Positions 17,532 through 25,969 of a DNA stretch of 64,000 nucleotides are shown piece by piece (position 1 is the first letter of the stretch; every line of letters begins with the position of its first letter). Where the stretch lies: NCBI RefSeq assembly GCF_031457495.1, contig NZ_JAVDWM010000001.1:1228001-1292000 (forward strand), read 5' to 3'. A program made the translations under genes and the position numbers. The notes below the pieces were generated by a model. It did not search any database. It was not told the origin of the DNA and worked only from the letters and a program-made list of their open reading frames with translations. Origin of the DNA: Sphingopyxis sp. BE259. GTDB taxonomy: Bacteria; Pseudomonadota; Alphaproteobacteria; Sphingomonadales; Sphingomonadaceae.

Positions 17532-20080
17532 GGTTGTGGGTCCGTGGTGCCGGGAGTGCCATCGCGATCAGTGTCGGACTGCTCAGCGGTCAGAACGCCG
17601 CCGCTTCCGAAGTCGTCGAGACCGCGCTGCCTGCCGCGAATTTTGTGCAGAGCGCCATCCCGGATTCGCCCGAAGCCTTGGCACGGCGTCCCGACATCAA
17701 TCCGTATAACCGTGATATCGAAATCACCGCGCCGCTCCAGTTCAACCGCCGCGTGCTGGGCGAACTGCCGGTCCTGCTGACCAGCGACGATCGTTTCGTC
17801 GTCGGCACCGAGGGGTTTCTGGCGCTGATCGGGCCGTTGCTGACCCCTGAGGCGCAGGCCGAACTGCGCGCGCTGCTGGGCGACAAGGAACGGTTCCTGC
17901 CTGACGATGTCTCGACATCCGGCATCCGGCTCGAATATGATCCCGAGCAACTCGCGGTGCTGGTGCTGAAGATTGCGCCCGAAAAACGCTCGGTCGAAAT
18001 CCTGTACCAGAACCGCCAGGCCGAAGAGCCGGGCGACCCGCCGCTGCCGTTCAGCGCCTTTTTGAACCTCAGCACGACCGTGTCGCGCATTTCGCAGACC
18101 GGCAATATCGAAAAGCCCGAGCTGTTCCTGAACGGCGCCGTGCGTTACAACAATCTGGTGCTCGAAGCCGACGCGCAGGCGCGGCGCGATTTCTTCACCG
18201 ACAAATATAAATTCGAACGCCGCTATGCGCGGCTGGTCTATGACCAGCCCGAACAGGCGCGGCGGTGGTTCCTCGGCGACCTCGATCCCGAAACGCGCGG
18301 ACGCCAGGGTTTCATCAACATGGGTGGGATCGGGGTGGTGCGCCAGCGCCAGCGCTTCGATTCGTTCCGCAACAATGTTCTGGCGGGCGGTCGGCGGCTG
18401 GTGCTGCAGGAACAATCGGTCGTACGCGTGCTCCGCAACGGCATCTATCAGCGCGAATTCACCCTCGATCCCGGCCAATATGATATTTCCAACCTGCCGC
18501 TCGATACCGGCAGCAACAATGTCCAGATCGAGGTGCAGGGTCAGTCGGGCGCGCGCGAAACCTTTGATTATCAGGCGTATCTTGACACCATCGACCTTGA
18601 ACCCGGCGACTATGAATATGGCGCCTATGTCGGCATTCTTGACGATGGCGGATTCGGCAACCCCGACTATTCCAGCAAGACGCCGGTATTCACCGGCTTC
18701 TGGCGCAAGGCGTTTTTGAACCGGCCCGCGATCGGCATCGGCGCCCAGCTGTCGGAAGATGTCCAGAACATCACCGGCCAGACGCAGTTCCTGCTGGCGA
18801 ACAGCGGCCGGATCCGTCTCGACGTCGGCGGCAGCCACAGCAAAGAGGGTACCGGCTATGCCGCGACGGTCGGTTATGACCAGATCATCGGCGGCGCGAC
18901 CGGCTATGACACGCTGACCGTCATCGTCGATTACACCTCGCGCCGTTATGGCACGGTGGGCGGGATCGAGGGGGTCAATCCGATCTCGTTCAACCTCAGC
19001 GCCGCATATACCAAGCGTTTCTCGCAAAAATTGTTCGCGACGACGAACGTGTCGTATCGCAAGAGCCGCAGCCCGCTGTTCAACGATGCCTACAGCCTCA
19101 GCACCACCGCCAATTATCGCTTCAATCGCGAATGGACGGCACAGTTCGGTGCCGAATATGTGAAGTCGGGCTTTCCCGGCGGTTTCGGCCGCAACAACGG
19201 GTTTGGCGTGACGGTCGGCCTGGTCTGGCAGCCGCGCTATAACCGGCGTGCCGAGGCGCGCTACAATTCGCTCCGCAACAACGGCAGCGCGCGTTATCAG
19301 CAGACGGTCGACAATCGTGCCGGATCGTTCGGCTATTCGCTGGCGACCAATTACACCGACGGCGCGACCTCGGTTGGTGGGCAGGTCGATTATGTCGGCA
19401 ACCGCTTCGACGCCAATCTGACCCATACTGTGTTCGGCGACAGTTTCGACAATATCGGCGACAGCCAGGTCACGACGTTGCGGGTCGGCAGTTCGATTGC
19501 CTATGCGGGCGGCAAGGTCGCGGTCGGCCGCACGATCAACGACAGCTTCGCGCTCGTCTATCCGCACAAGACGCTGAAGGATCGTCAGGTCATCGTCGGC
19601 GACGCGCTGGAGGGCGGCAATTATGTCAGCAAGAGCGGCGCACTCGGCCCCGCGGTGCAAAATTCGCTGACCGCCTTCATCAACCAGTCGGTGCGCTATG
19701 ATGTGATCGACCCGCCGCGCGGCTATGACATCGGCGAAGGCGTCAAGCGCGTCCGGCCCGCCTACAAGAGCGGCTATGTGATCGAGGTCGGCAGCGCCGC
19801 ATTCGTCAGCGCCATCGGCACGCTGAAAGGCCGCGACGGCCAGCCGTTGAAACTGGTGAGCGGCATCCTGCGCCGCACCGACGTCGCCGATGCAAAAGAA
19901 GAGCCGTTCTTTACCAATACGGCAGGCCGATTTGCTATCGCCAAGCTGGAGCCAGGCGCCGAATATAGCGTGCAGTTCCACTCGGGCGGCCATGGGGCAT
20001 TTACGTTCCGGGTGCCCGAAGACAATGATGGCCTGTTGGAGCTCGGCGTGGTCGAGCTGGGGCGCAAGGAAGGTCCGTAA
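17528..20080 (+). CDS. Outer membrane pilus usher, archaic chaperone-usher type
   Basis: The 850-residue protein has a signal peptide (AIAISVGLLSGQNAAA), a periplasmic N-terminal domain, and a long beta-barrel rich in alternating aromatic residues. A plug-like part contains GQYDISNLPLDTGSNNVQI, the usher signature of ordered strands. C-terminal domains bind subunit-chaperone complexes. It threads folded subunits across the outer membrane. Start is GTG overlapping the chaperone stop. The length fits ushers of about 800-850 residues. Confidence 0.87.
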   Translation: MRLWVRGAGSAIAISVGLLSGQNAAASEVVETALPAANFVQSAIPDSPEALARRPDINPYNRDIEITAPLQFNRRVLGELPVLLTSDDRFVVGTEGFLALIGPLLTPEAQAELRALLGDKERFLPDDVSTSGIRLEYDPEQLAVLVLKIAPEKRSVEILYQNRQAEEPGDPPLPFSAFLNLSTTVSRISQTGNIEKPELFLNGAVRYNNLVLEADAQARRDFFTDKYKFERRYARLVYDQPEQARRWFLGDLDPETRGRQGFINMGGIGVVRQRQRFDSFRNNVLAGGRRLVLQEQSVVRVLRNGIYQREFTLDPGQYDISNLPLDTGSNNVQIEVQGQSGARETFDYQAYLDTIDLEPGDYEYGAYVGILDDGGFGNPDYSSKTPVFTGFWRKAFLNRPAIGIGAQLSEDVQNITGQTQFLLANSGRIRLDVGGSHSKEGTGYAATVGYDQIIGGATGYDTLTVIVDYTSRRYGTVGGIEGVNPISFNLSAAYTKRFSQKLFATTNVSYRKSRSPLFNDAYSLSTTANYRFNREWTAQFGAEYVKSGFPGGFGRNNGFGVTVGLVWQPRYNRRAEARYNSLRNNGSARYQQTVDNRAGSFGYSLATNYTDGATSVGGQVDYVGNRFDANLTHTVFGDSFDNIGDSQVTTLRVGSSIAYAGGKVAVGRTINDSFALVYPHKTLKDRQVIVGDALEGGNYVSKSGALGPAVQNSLTAFINQSVRYDVIDPPRGYDIGEGVKRVRPAYKSGYVIEVGSAAFVSAIGTLKGRDGQPLKLVSGILRRTDVADAKEEPFFTNTAGRFAIAKLEPGAEYSVQFHSGGHGAFTFRVPEDNDGLLELGVVELGRKEGP

Positions 20081-20081
20081 G

Positions 20082-20996
20082 ATGACGATGACGCGCAAGT
20101 ATCGAGCACGCTGGCCGCATCTTTGCGCCGCCGCCTGCAGCATTGCCGCCTTTGCGCCGTCGGCGGCGCACGCGGCGTGCAACCTGTCGGTCGAACCGGT
20201 CCAGGACCAGCTGGTGATCCGCCACAATCCGCTGGAGGCCGGCGCCGCTTACGGGACGGTCGAAGTCAATGTGGTGAACCGCGGCGACAGCGAATGTGTC
20301 GGGCGCCTGGGCGCGTCGCTGCGCGGAGAAACCTTTGGCTTTGCATCCGATGATGGCGCGCAGTCGATTCCGTACCAGCTGGTCGATGAAAAGGGCAGCA
20401 ACGACATCACGCCGCGGGCCGGGCGCAACCTGCGCGGCATGGGCGGCCGGGCAATCCGCCTGATGCCCGGCGAACGCAGCATGGAGCTGCTGTCGATTGC
20501 GGCCGCGCCGGACAGCGCGACGTCGCAGGGTCGCTACACCCAGTCGCTCGACCTCAACGTGTCGGGCGACGATGGCATGTTGCTCGGCACCAAGCCGCTG
20601 ACGCTGGGCATCGACATTCTGCCCGCGGCGCTGATCGGCCTGAAAGGCCAGCTGGCGCGGGCACGCGGCACCAATTCGGTCGATCTGGGCGAGTTGTCGC
20701 CGGGCGCCAAGGATCTGCCGATCACCCTCTATGTCATTTCGACCGGCGGCTATCGCGTCTCGATCGTGTCGGAAAATCAGGGCCGCTTAAAGCATGAAAG
20801 CGCGCAGTGGTTCGTCGATTACCGGCTGCGGCTGGGTCGCCATGACCTTGACCTGACGTCGCCCGACAGCTTTGAAATCGTGTCGCGGCGCGCGCGGTTC
20901 GACAATTATCCGGTGCGGATCGAAATCGGCGAAACCGCCGGCAAAAGGGCCGGCGGTTACATGGATACGGTGACCTTTACCGTCGCGGCGCTTTAG
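20082..20996 (+). CDS. Probable pilus tip subunit/adhesin, spore coat U related
   Basis: A 304-residue protein with a signal peptide ending SAAHA before ACNL. An N-terminal domain of about 150 residues precedes a second domain that ends in YMDTVTFTVAAL, matching the terminal strand of the other subunits. A two-domain subunit encoded last after the usher is the usual place for a tip adhesin in this pilus class. The ATG follows GGAAGG; the longer frame overlaps the usher without a ribosome site. Confidence 0.7.
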   Translation: MTMTRKYRARWPHLCAAACSIAAFAPSAAHAACNLSVEPVQDQLVIRHNPLEAGAAYGTVEVNVVNRGDSECVGRLGASLRGETFGFASDDGAQSIPYQLVDEKGSNDITPRAGRNLRGMGGRAIRLMPGERSMELLSIAAAPDSATSQGRYTQSLDLNVSGDDGMLLGTKPLTLGIDILPAALIGLKGQLARARGTNSVDLGELSPGAKDLPITLYVISTGGYRVSIVSENQGRLKHESAQWFVDYRLRLGRHDLDLTSPDSFEIVSRRARFDNYPVRIEIGETAGKRAGGYMDTVTFTVAAL

Positions 20997-21009
20997 GGGC
21001 GATCGCAGG

Positions 21010-21426
21010 TCAGATCGGCTGGATCGTCAGCGACAGCGTCAGGGGCGCGTCGAGCGACACCTGATCGAACCGGTAGGCGATCTGCTGGATGCGCGGGCCA
21101 TATTCACGGTGGACTTCGTCTGCGCCGAGCGCCGACAGATCGACCATATTGGTGCCATAGACCAGACGCGCGCTTTCGGTCGCCGCCAGCGGCCGATATT
21201 GCGCCGACACCATGTAACCCGAAGCATTGTTGCATCCTTCGGTCACCAGCCCCGGCGCATTGGCCAGCGCGTCAGCCTGGACGCTATGATCGACCCAGCA
21301 CGCCATTGGTACGGTCGCGGTGACTTGAAAGGTTCCGGTCGCCTGCTGGCTCGCCAACGCGGGGGTGGACGCGAGCAGCACGGCCGTGCAGCTCAGCTTG
21401 ATCATATTCTGTATCGCGGTCGACAT
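21010..21426 (-). CDS. Spore coat U-like secreted protein, opposite strand
   Basis: About 138 residues: signal peptide (KLSCTAVLLASTPALA, cut before SQQAT), Cys pair (PMACWVD and TEGCNNA), and a final strand LTLSLTIQPI. It resembles a further pilus subunit but is convergent with the cluster and separated from it by only 13 bases. The start at 21426 is likely; an ATG at 21405 is another. It may be a subunit expressed under separate control. Confidence 0.6.
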   Translation of the reverse strand: MSTAIQNMIKLSCTAVLLASTPALASQQATGTFQVTATVPMACWVDHSVQADALANAPGLVTEGCNNASGYMVSAQYRPLAATESARLVYGTNMVDLSALGADEVHREYGPRIQQIAYRFDQVSLDAPLTLSLTIQPI

Positions 21427-21630
21427 TTCATCAGCCCCTACAAATCCGAGGGGCGTCTTAGCGGGGCAGTAGTTAATTCCCCGTTCGCCAAAGCTGGTTA
21501 ACAATTTGCTGCCGCGGCGCGGGCCCGCGCGGTGATCGCGCCAGCACCATGGTTCCCGATTTATTTACGTTATCGCAAGGCATTGTGCGCATAGCGGTCA
21601 CCATGTGGGGGCCAGCAAGAGTGTGATTTG

Positions 21631-23820
21631 ATGGACGGACCATCGCGGATCGATGTGGGCGAACAAACGGTTTCAGGTGTTGATGAAAGCCAGCGCGGCT
21701 TTTTCGGCATGATCGGATCGCGTATCAGTAAACCGCGCGGCGACGTCGCGCCGAACCTGCATACCCGCGAAGCCCTCCTCCTCCTCCAGAATTACGAAGA
21801 AAGCGGCCAGGGCTGGTTCTGGTCGACCGACGCCAAAGGGCGCCTGACGTATATCACCGATTCGGTGGCGCGGCTGATGGGACGGACCAGCGGCGAATTG
21901 CTGGGGACGATCTTTACCGAGCTGTTCCTGCCCGTCGACAGCCATGGCGAGCGCCAGCGCACCTTGCCGTTCCTGCTCACCAAACAATCGAAATTCGACG
22001 AGTTGCCGCTCCGCAGCGCGTTCGAGGGCGATGACCGCTGGTGGGCGATTTCGGGGCGGCCGCAGTTCGACAGTGGCGGCAAGTTCACCGGCTATCGCGG
22101 CAGCGGCACCGACATCACGGCCCAGCGCCGATCCGCGGAGGATGCATCGCGGTTGGCGCTTTACGATTCGCTGACCGGGCTTGCCAACCGCTTCAACATC
22201 TCGAAAAAGCTCGACACCACGCTCGCCGCCTTTGCCACGCAACAGCGCGTCTGTGCGATCATGCTGCTCGACCTCGATCGGTTCAAACAGGTCAATGACA
22301 CGCTGGGTCATCCGGCGGGCGATGCGCTGCTCAAACAGGTCGCCGAACGCCTGCTCAAGATTGTCGGCGACAAGGAAATGGTCAGTCGGCTCGGCGGCGA
22401 TGAATTCCAGATCATTCTGCCCGACATCGACGACCGCGGCAAATTGGGCGACATGGCCGCCGACATTATCAACAGCCTGTCGCAGCCCTATTCGGTCGAG
22501 GGCAGCCGCTGTATCATCGGCGCCTCGGTCGGGGTGGCGATTTCACCGTTCGATGGGCTGAGCAGCGATGATCTGGTCCGGAACGCCGACCTGGCGCTCT
22601 ACGCCGCCAAGGGCAACGGGCGCGGCCGATTCAGTTTCTATTCGAGCGACCTGCATCAGGCCGCCGAGGTGCGCCGCGCTCTCGAAGATGATCTGCGCGA
22701 CGCTTTGGCGCGCGGCGAGATGGAGCTGAGCTATCAGCCGGTCGTCAACGCCAAGTCGAATATGGTGACCGGGGTCGAGGCGCTGGTCCGCTGGACGCAC
22801 CGCGAGCGCGGGCTGATTTCACCGGCGGTCTTCATTCCGATCGCCGAGGAAGCCAATCTGATCTGGGCACTTGGTGAATGGGTGCTGCGCAAGGCGTGCG
22901 AGGATGCGATCAAATGGCCCGGCGACATGCGGGTCGCGGTCAACGTATCGCCGATCCAGTTTGCCAACGAAGACTTGCCCAAGATCATCGCCAGCGCGCT
23001 CGCGACGACCGGGCTGGCGCCCGACCGGCTCGAACTGGAAATCACTGAAAGCGTGTTCCTTGGCGACTCCGCGGAAACCGGCAAGATGTTCAACGCGCTG
23101 AAAGCATTGGGGGTGCGCCTCGCACTCGACGATTTCGGCACCGGCTATTCGTCGCTCAGCTATTTGCAGACCGCGCCGTTCGACAAGATCAAGATCGACC
23201 AGAGCTTTGTGCGCGACGCCACAGTGCCGGGGTCACGCAACGGCGCGATCATCGCCGCGATCGTCGCGCTCGCCGAAGCGCTAGAGATGGAAACGACCGC
23301 AGAGGGCATCGAATCGCTCGATCAGCTCGACCTCATCCGCAAGCTCAACGTCAGCCATGTTCAAGGCTATGTGTACAGCAAGCCGGTGCCGCATGATGAG
23401 CTGCTCGAACATGCCGAGGCGGGATCGTGGATGATCAAGCCGGCGGGGCCGGCGCGTCAGCGCAACGACCGTTTCTCGCTGTTCCGCACGGTTGGGGCGA
23501 TCCATGACAACCACCGCTATAACGTGGTGATTCGTAACCTGTCGTCGACCGGCGCCTTTATCGAGGGCATTTTGAATGTCCCGCTCGGCACCCAGTTTGT
23601 CATCGATTTCGGCGAAGGGCAGCTCGTCACTGCCACCGTCCGCCGGTCGATGAAGCACCAACAGGGGGTCGAATTCGAACAAACGATGGTCAGCGACGGC
23701 AATGGCGGGCTGTGTACGCGGCACCGCGTGTCGCCCTATCTGATCGCCGCCGCGACGCAATCGACCGCCGCGATGGCGCTGCCGATGTTTACGACCACGA
23801 GCGACTGGAAAGCCGCCTGA
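21631..23820 (+). CDS. PAS-GGDEF-EAL-PilZ cyclic-di-GMP signalling protein
   Basis: The 729-residue protein has four parts. A PAS sensor spans residues about 55-170. A GGDEF domain has the intact LGGDEF (255-259) but no RxxD inhibitory site five residues before it. An EAL domain has EALVRW (383-388), DDFGTGYSSL and KIDQSF. A C-terminal PilZ domain has RNLSSTGAFIE (NxSxxG intact, the Arg motif less exact). It could both make and break cyclic di-GMP and sense it. ATG at 21631 is used. It stands next to the pilus genes and has no transmembrane span, so it is cytoplasmic. Confidence 0.92.
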   Translation: MDGPSRIDVGEQTVSGVDESQRGFFGMIGSRISKPRGDVAPNLHTREALLLLQNYEESGQGWFWSTDAKGRLTYITDSVARLMGRTSGELLGTIFTELFLPVDSHGERQRTLPFLLTKQSKFDELPLRSAFEGDDRWWAISGRPQFDSGGKFTGYRGSGTDITAQRRSAEDASRLALYDSLTGLANRFNISKKLDTTLAAFATQQRVCAIMLLDLDRFKQVNDTLGHPAGDALLKQVAERLLKIVGDKEMVSRLGGDEFQIILPDIDDRGKLGDMAADIINSLSQPYSVEGSRCIIGASVGVAISPFDGLSSDDLVRNADLALYAAKGNGRGRFSFYSSDLHQAAEVRRALEDDLRDALARGEMELSYQPVVNAKSNMVTGVEALVRWTHRERGLISPAVFIPIAEEANLIWALGEWVLRKACEDAIKWPGDMRVAVNVSPIQFANEDLPKIIASALATTGLAPDRLELEITESVFLGDSAETGKMFNALKALGVRLALDDFGTGYSSLSYLQTAPFDKIKIDQSFVRDATVPGSRNGAIIAAIVALAEALEMETTAEGIESLDQLDLIRKLNVSHVQGYVYSKPVPHDELLEHAEAGSWMIKPAGPARQRNDRFSLFRTVGAIHDNHRYNVVIRNLSSTGAFIEGILNVPLGTQFVIDFGEGQLVTATVRRSMKHQQGVEFEQTMVSDGNGGLCTRHRVSPYLIAAATQSTAAMALPMFTTTSDWKAA

Positions 23821-23830
23821 TCGCAGGCGT

Positions 23831-23855
23831 GGAACCGTCCGCGCCATCGCCCGTT
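23831..23855 (+). promoter_or_regulatory. sigma-EcfG-type promoter before the hemerythrin gene
   Basis: GGAAC (23831-23835) and CGTT (23852-23855) are separated by exactly 16 bases, the alphaproteobacterial general-stress promoter pattern. The ATG of the hemerythrin gene is 24 bases after CGTT. An exact match of nine bases is expected about once by chance in a window this size, so position is the main support. Confidence 0.6.
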
Positions 23856-23878
23856 TTGCTCCGAAACAGGAGAAGACC

Positions 23879-24367
23879 ATGGCTGAAACCAAAATCTTTG
23901 CGCGACTGAAGGCCGATCACGACCGCCACCGCAAATTGCTCGACCAGATCGACGAAACCAAGGGCGACAGCCCCGAGCGCGAAAAGCTGTTTGAGGCGTT
24001 TCGCGTCGAGGTGACCGCGCACGCCGCGTCCGAAGAGATGTCGCTCTATGCGACGATGCTCGGCAAACCCGACCTCCGCGAAGACGCCCAGCACAGCGTG
24101 TCGGAACACAAGGAAATCGACGACCTGCTGACCGAGCTTTACGAGATGGACTTCGCCTCGACCGGCTGGCTGACCCGCTTTCGCACGATGAAGCACCGCT
24201 ACCTCCACCATATCGAGGAAGAAGAAGACGAAATGTTCCCCGAAGCCGAAGAGGGCCTGTCGGAAGCGAAAAAGAAGGAACTGGTCGCCATCTTTGAAAA
24301 GGAAAAGCCGAAGGAAAAGGCGAAGGCGGCCGCCGACGAGCCGTCGAGCGAGGACGAGAAGGAATAA
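23879..24367 (+). CDS. Hemerythrin HHE domain protein
   Basis: The 162-residue protein has the metal ligands of a hemerythrin fold: DHDRHRKLL, HAASEE, HSVSEHKE and HRYLHHIEEEEDEMFP. It likely binds a di-iron centre and reacts with oxygen, nitric oxide or iron. The C-terminal 35 residues are Lys/Glu-rich. ATG at 23879 follows AGGAGAAG. The EcfG-like promoter suggests stress induction, and phyR and nepR lie 2 kb downstream. Confidence 0.85.
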   Translation: MAETKIFARLKADHDRHRKLLDQIDETKGDSPEREKLFEAFRVEVTAHAASEEMSLYATMLGKPDLREDAQHSVSEHKEIDDLLTELYEMDFASTGWLTRFRTMKHRYLHHIEEEEDEMFPEAEEGLSEAKKKELVAIFEKEKPKEKAKAAADEPSSEDEKE

Positions 24368-24394
24368 TTGGGTTCGAGCGGAAGCGGATTTAAA

Positions 24395-24429
24395 CGATCC
24401 TCCCCGTCGCTACGCGACAGGGAAGATCG
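24395..24429. repeat. Imperfect inverted repeat between the hemerythrin gene and tgt
   Basis: CGATCCTCCCCGTCGC, loop TAC, then GCGACAGGGAAGATCG. It would form a hairpin in RNA but lacks a T tract. It may be a fourth kind of dispersed repeat or a weak terminator. Confidence 0.5.
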
Positions 24430-24474
24430 CCCATAGCTCGACTTTTGCTCACCCCGCCGCCATAGGCGCGCCCG

Positions 24475-25599
24475 ATGACCGACAGATTCACCTTTTCGAT
24501 CGCCGCGACCGACGGCGCCGCGCGCACCGGCACGATTACGATGAAGCGCGGCGAAATCCGCACGCCTGCCTTCATGCCCGTGGGCACCGCGGCGACGGTG
24601 AAGGCGATGCGCCCGGCTGAGGTGCGCGCCACCGGCGCCGACATCATCCTCGGCAACACCTATCATCTGATGCTGCGCCCGACCGCCGAACGCATGGCGC
24701 GGCTGGGCGGGCTGCACAAATTCATGGGCTGGGACCGCCCGATCCTGACCGACAGCGGTGGCTACCAGGTGATGAGCCTGTCAGCGCTGACCAAGCAGAG
24801 CGAAGAGGGGGTCGCGTTCAAGAGCCACCTCGACGGTTCTAAGCATATGCTCACCCCCGAACGCTCGATGGAAATTCAGCGCCTGCTCGGTAGCGACATC
24901 GTGATGGCGTTTGACGAATGTCCGCCGAACGGGGTCGATGCGAAACGCGCCGAGGCGAGCATGCAGCGATCGATGCGCTGGGCGGCGCGCAGCCGTGCCG
25001 GGTTCGATGTCGGCGGCGATCATGCGACGCGGTCAGCACTGTTCGGTATCCAGCAGGGATCGCTCGACGAAAAATTGCGGGCGCGATCGGCGGCGGCGCT
25101 GACCGACATCGGTTTCGATGGTTACGCGATCGGCGGCCTCGCGGTGGGCGAGGGGCAGGCGGCGATGTTCGGCGTGCTCGACTATGCCCCCGCGCAATTG
25201 CCCGCCGACAAGCCGCGCTATCTGATGGGGGTCGGCAAGCCCGACGATCTGGTTGGCGCGGTCGCGCGGGGGGTTGATATGTTCGATTGCGTGCTGCCGA
25301 CGCGGTCGGGCCGCAACGGGCAAGCCTTTACCTGGGATGGGCCGATCAACATTCGCAACGCCAAATTTTCCGAGGATCAGGCGCCGCTCGATGCGTCATG
25401 CGCCTGTCCGGTGTGCACGACCTGGTCGCGCGCCTATTTGCACCATCTGGTCCGGTCGGGCGAGATGCTGGGCGCGATGCTGATGACGCAGCATAATCTG
25501 CATTTCTATCAGGCCCTGATGCAGGCGATGCGCGATGCCATCGCGGCCGGGAAATTCGCCGCGTTTCAGAGTGATTTCGACGCGCGTTACCGGCGCTGA
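24475..25599 (+). CDS. tgt: Queuine/preQ1 tRNA-guanine transglycosylase Tgt
   Basis: The 374-residue protein has TGT signatures: [32 protein letters not shown] and the zinc site CACPVC...H. It swaps guanine-34 for preQ1 in tRNAs for Asp, Asn, His and Tyr. queA, the next enzyme of the pathway, is at 12987-14054. The ATG is at 24475. nepR converges, ending two bases away. Confidence 0.97.
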   Translation: MTDRFTFSIAATDGAARTGTITMKRGEIRTPAFMPVGTAATVKAMRPAEVRATGADIILGNTYHLMLRPTAERMARLGGLHKFMGWDRPILTDSGGYQVMSLSALTKQSEEGVAFKSHLDGSKHMLTPERSMEIQRLLGSDIVMAFDECPPNGVDAKRAEASMQRSMRWAARSRAGFDVGGDHATRSALFGIQQGSLDEKLRARSAAALTDIGFDGYAIGGLAVGEGQAAMFGVLDYAPAQLPADKPRYLMGVGKPDDLVGAVARGVDMFDCVLPTRSGRNGQAFTWDGPINIRNAKFSEDQAPLDASCACPVCTTWSRAYLHHLVRSGEMLGAMLMTQHNLHFYQALMQAMRDAIAAGKFAAFQSDFDARYRR

Positions 25600-25601
25600 C
25601 G

Positions 25602-25772
25602 TCAGTCCAACTTGCTGAGCAGATCCAGCAATGATTGGGGAATCGTCTCATCGACGGTCGATTCATACGCCCGGCGCAAGGCACCATTGACGTCCTGCGC
25701 CTTGGCGGCAGGTTTTTTGTCCGTGTCCTTCCGGGACGTCTCGCCACGTGACGAACCGGTTTCAGACGGCAT
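25602..25772 (-). CDS. nepR: NepR anti-sigma factor of the general stress response
   Basis: A 56-codon gene found by reading the minus strand between tgt and phyR. The product is a short disordered N-terminus followed by the NepR core LRRAYESTVDETIPQSLLDL and LLSKLD at the C-terminus. The family pattern is LRxxYxxxxxExxPxxxxxLLxxLx. NepR binds and silences sigma-EcfG until phosphorylated PhyR captures it. It is divergent from phyR. Nothing follows it on its strand because tgt is convergent, so ecfG is not in its usual linked place. An EcfG-like promoter lies about 85 bases upstream. Confidence 0.88.
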   Translation of the reverse strand: MPSETGSSRGETSRKDTDKKPAAKAQDVNGALRRAYESTVDETIPQSLLDLLSKLD

Positions 25773-25855
25773 TATTCGAGCATTCGCTTAACATGGGCCC
25801 TGTTGCTAACCGCGCATTTATCAAACCGCAATGGCGCGTTTGTTCTTCCCCATGA

Positions 25856-25880
25856 AACTAATTTGCGGCTAAATCGTTCC
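25856..25880 (-). promoter_or_regulatory. sigma-EcfG-type promoter before nepR
   Basis: Reading the minus strand: GGAAC (25880-25876), 16 bases, then AGTT (25859-25856), close to the general-stress consensus GGAAC-N16/17-CGTT. It points at nepR and would give the usual feedback loop. Confidence 0.6.
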
Positions 25881-25969
25881 CTTAGGGTGAAATTATGTCG
25901 GTCGGCGCCGCTTCAGGCTGCGTTTGCTGGTTTTTCGGCGGGTTAAGACCCGCATCAGGAGGGAATTTT

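Noticed and set aside
17435..20227. A 930-codon open frame on the minus strand, opposite the usher gene
   Set aside because: It is a GC-rich shadow: composition is dominated by Arg, Ala, His, Asp and Gln, no domain is recognised, and the plus-strand usher is complete with signal peptide and conserved motifs.
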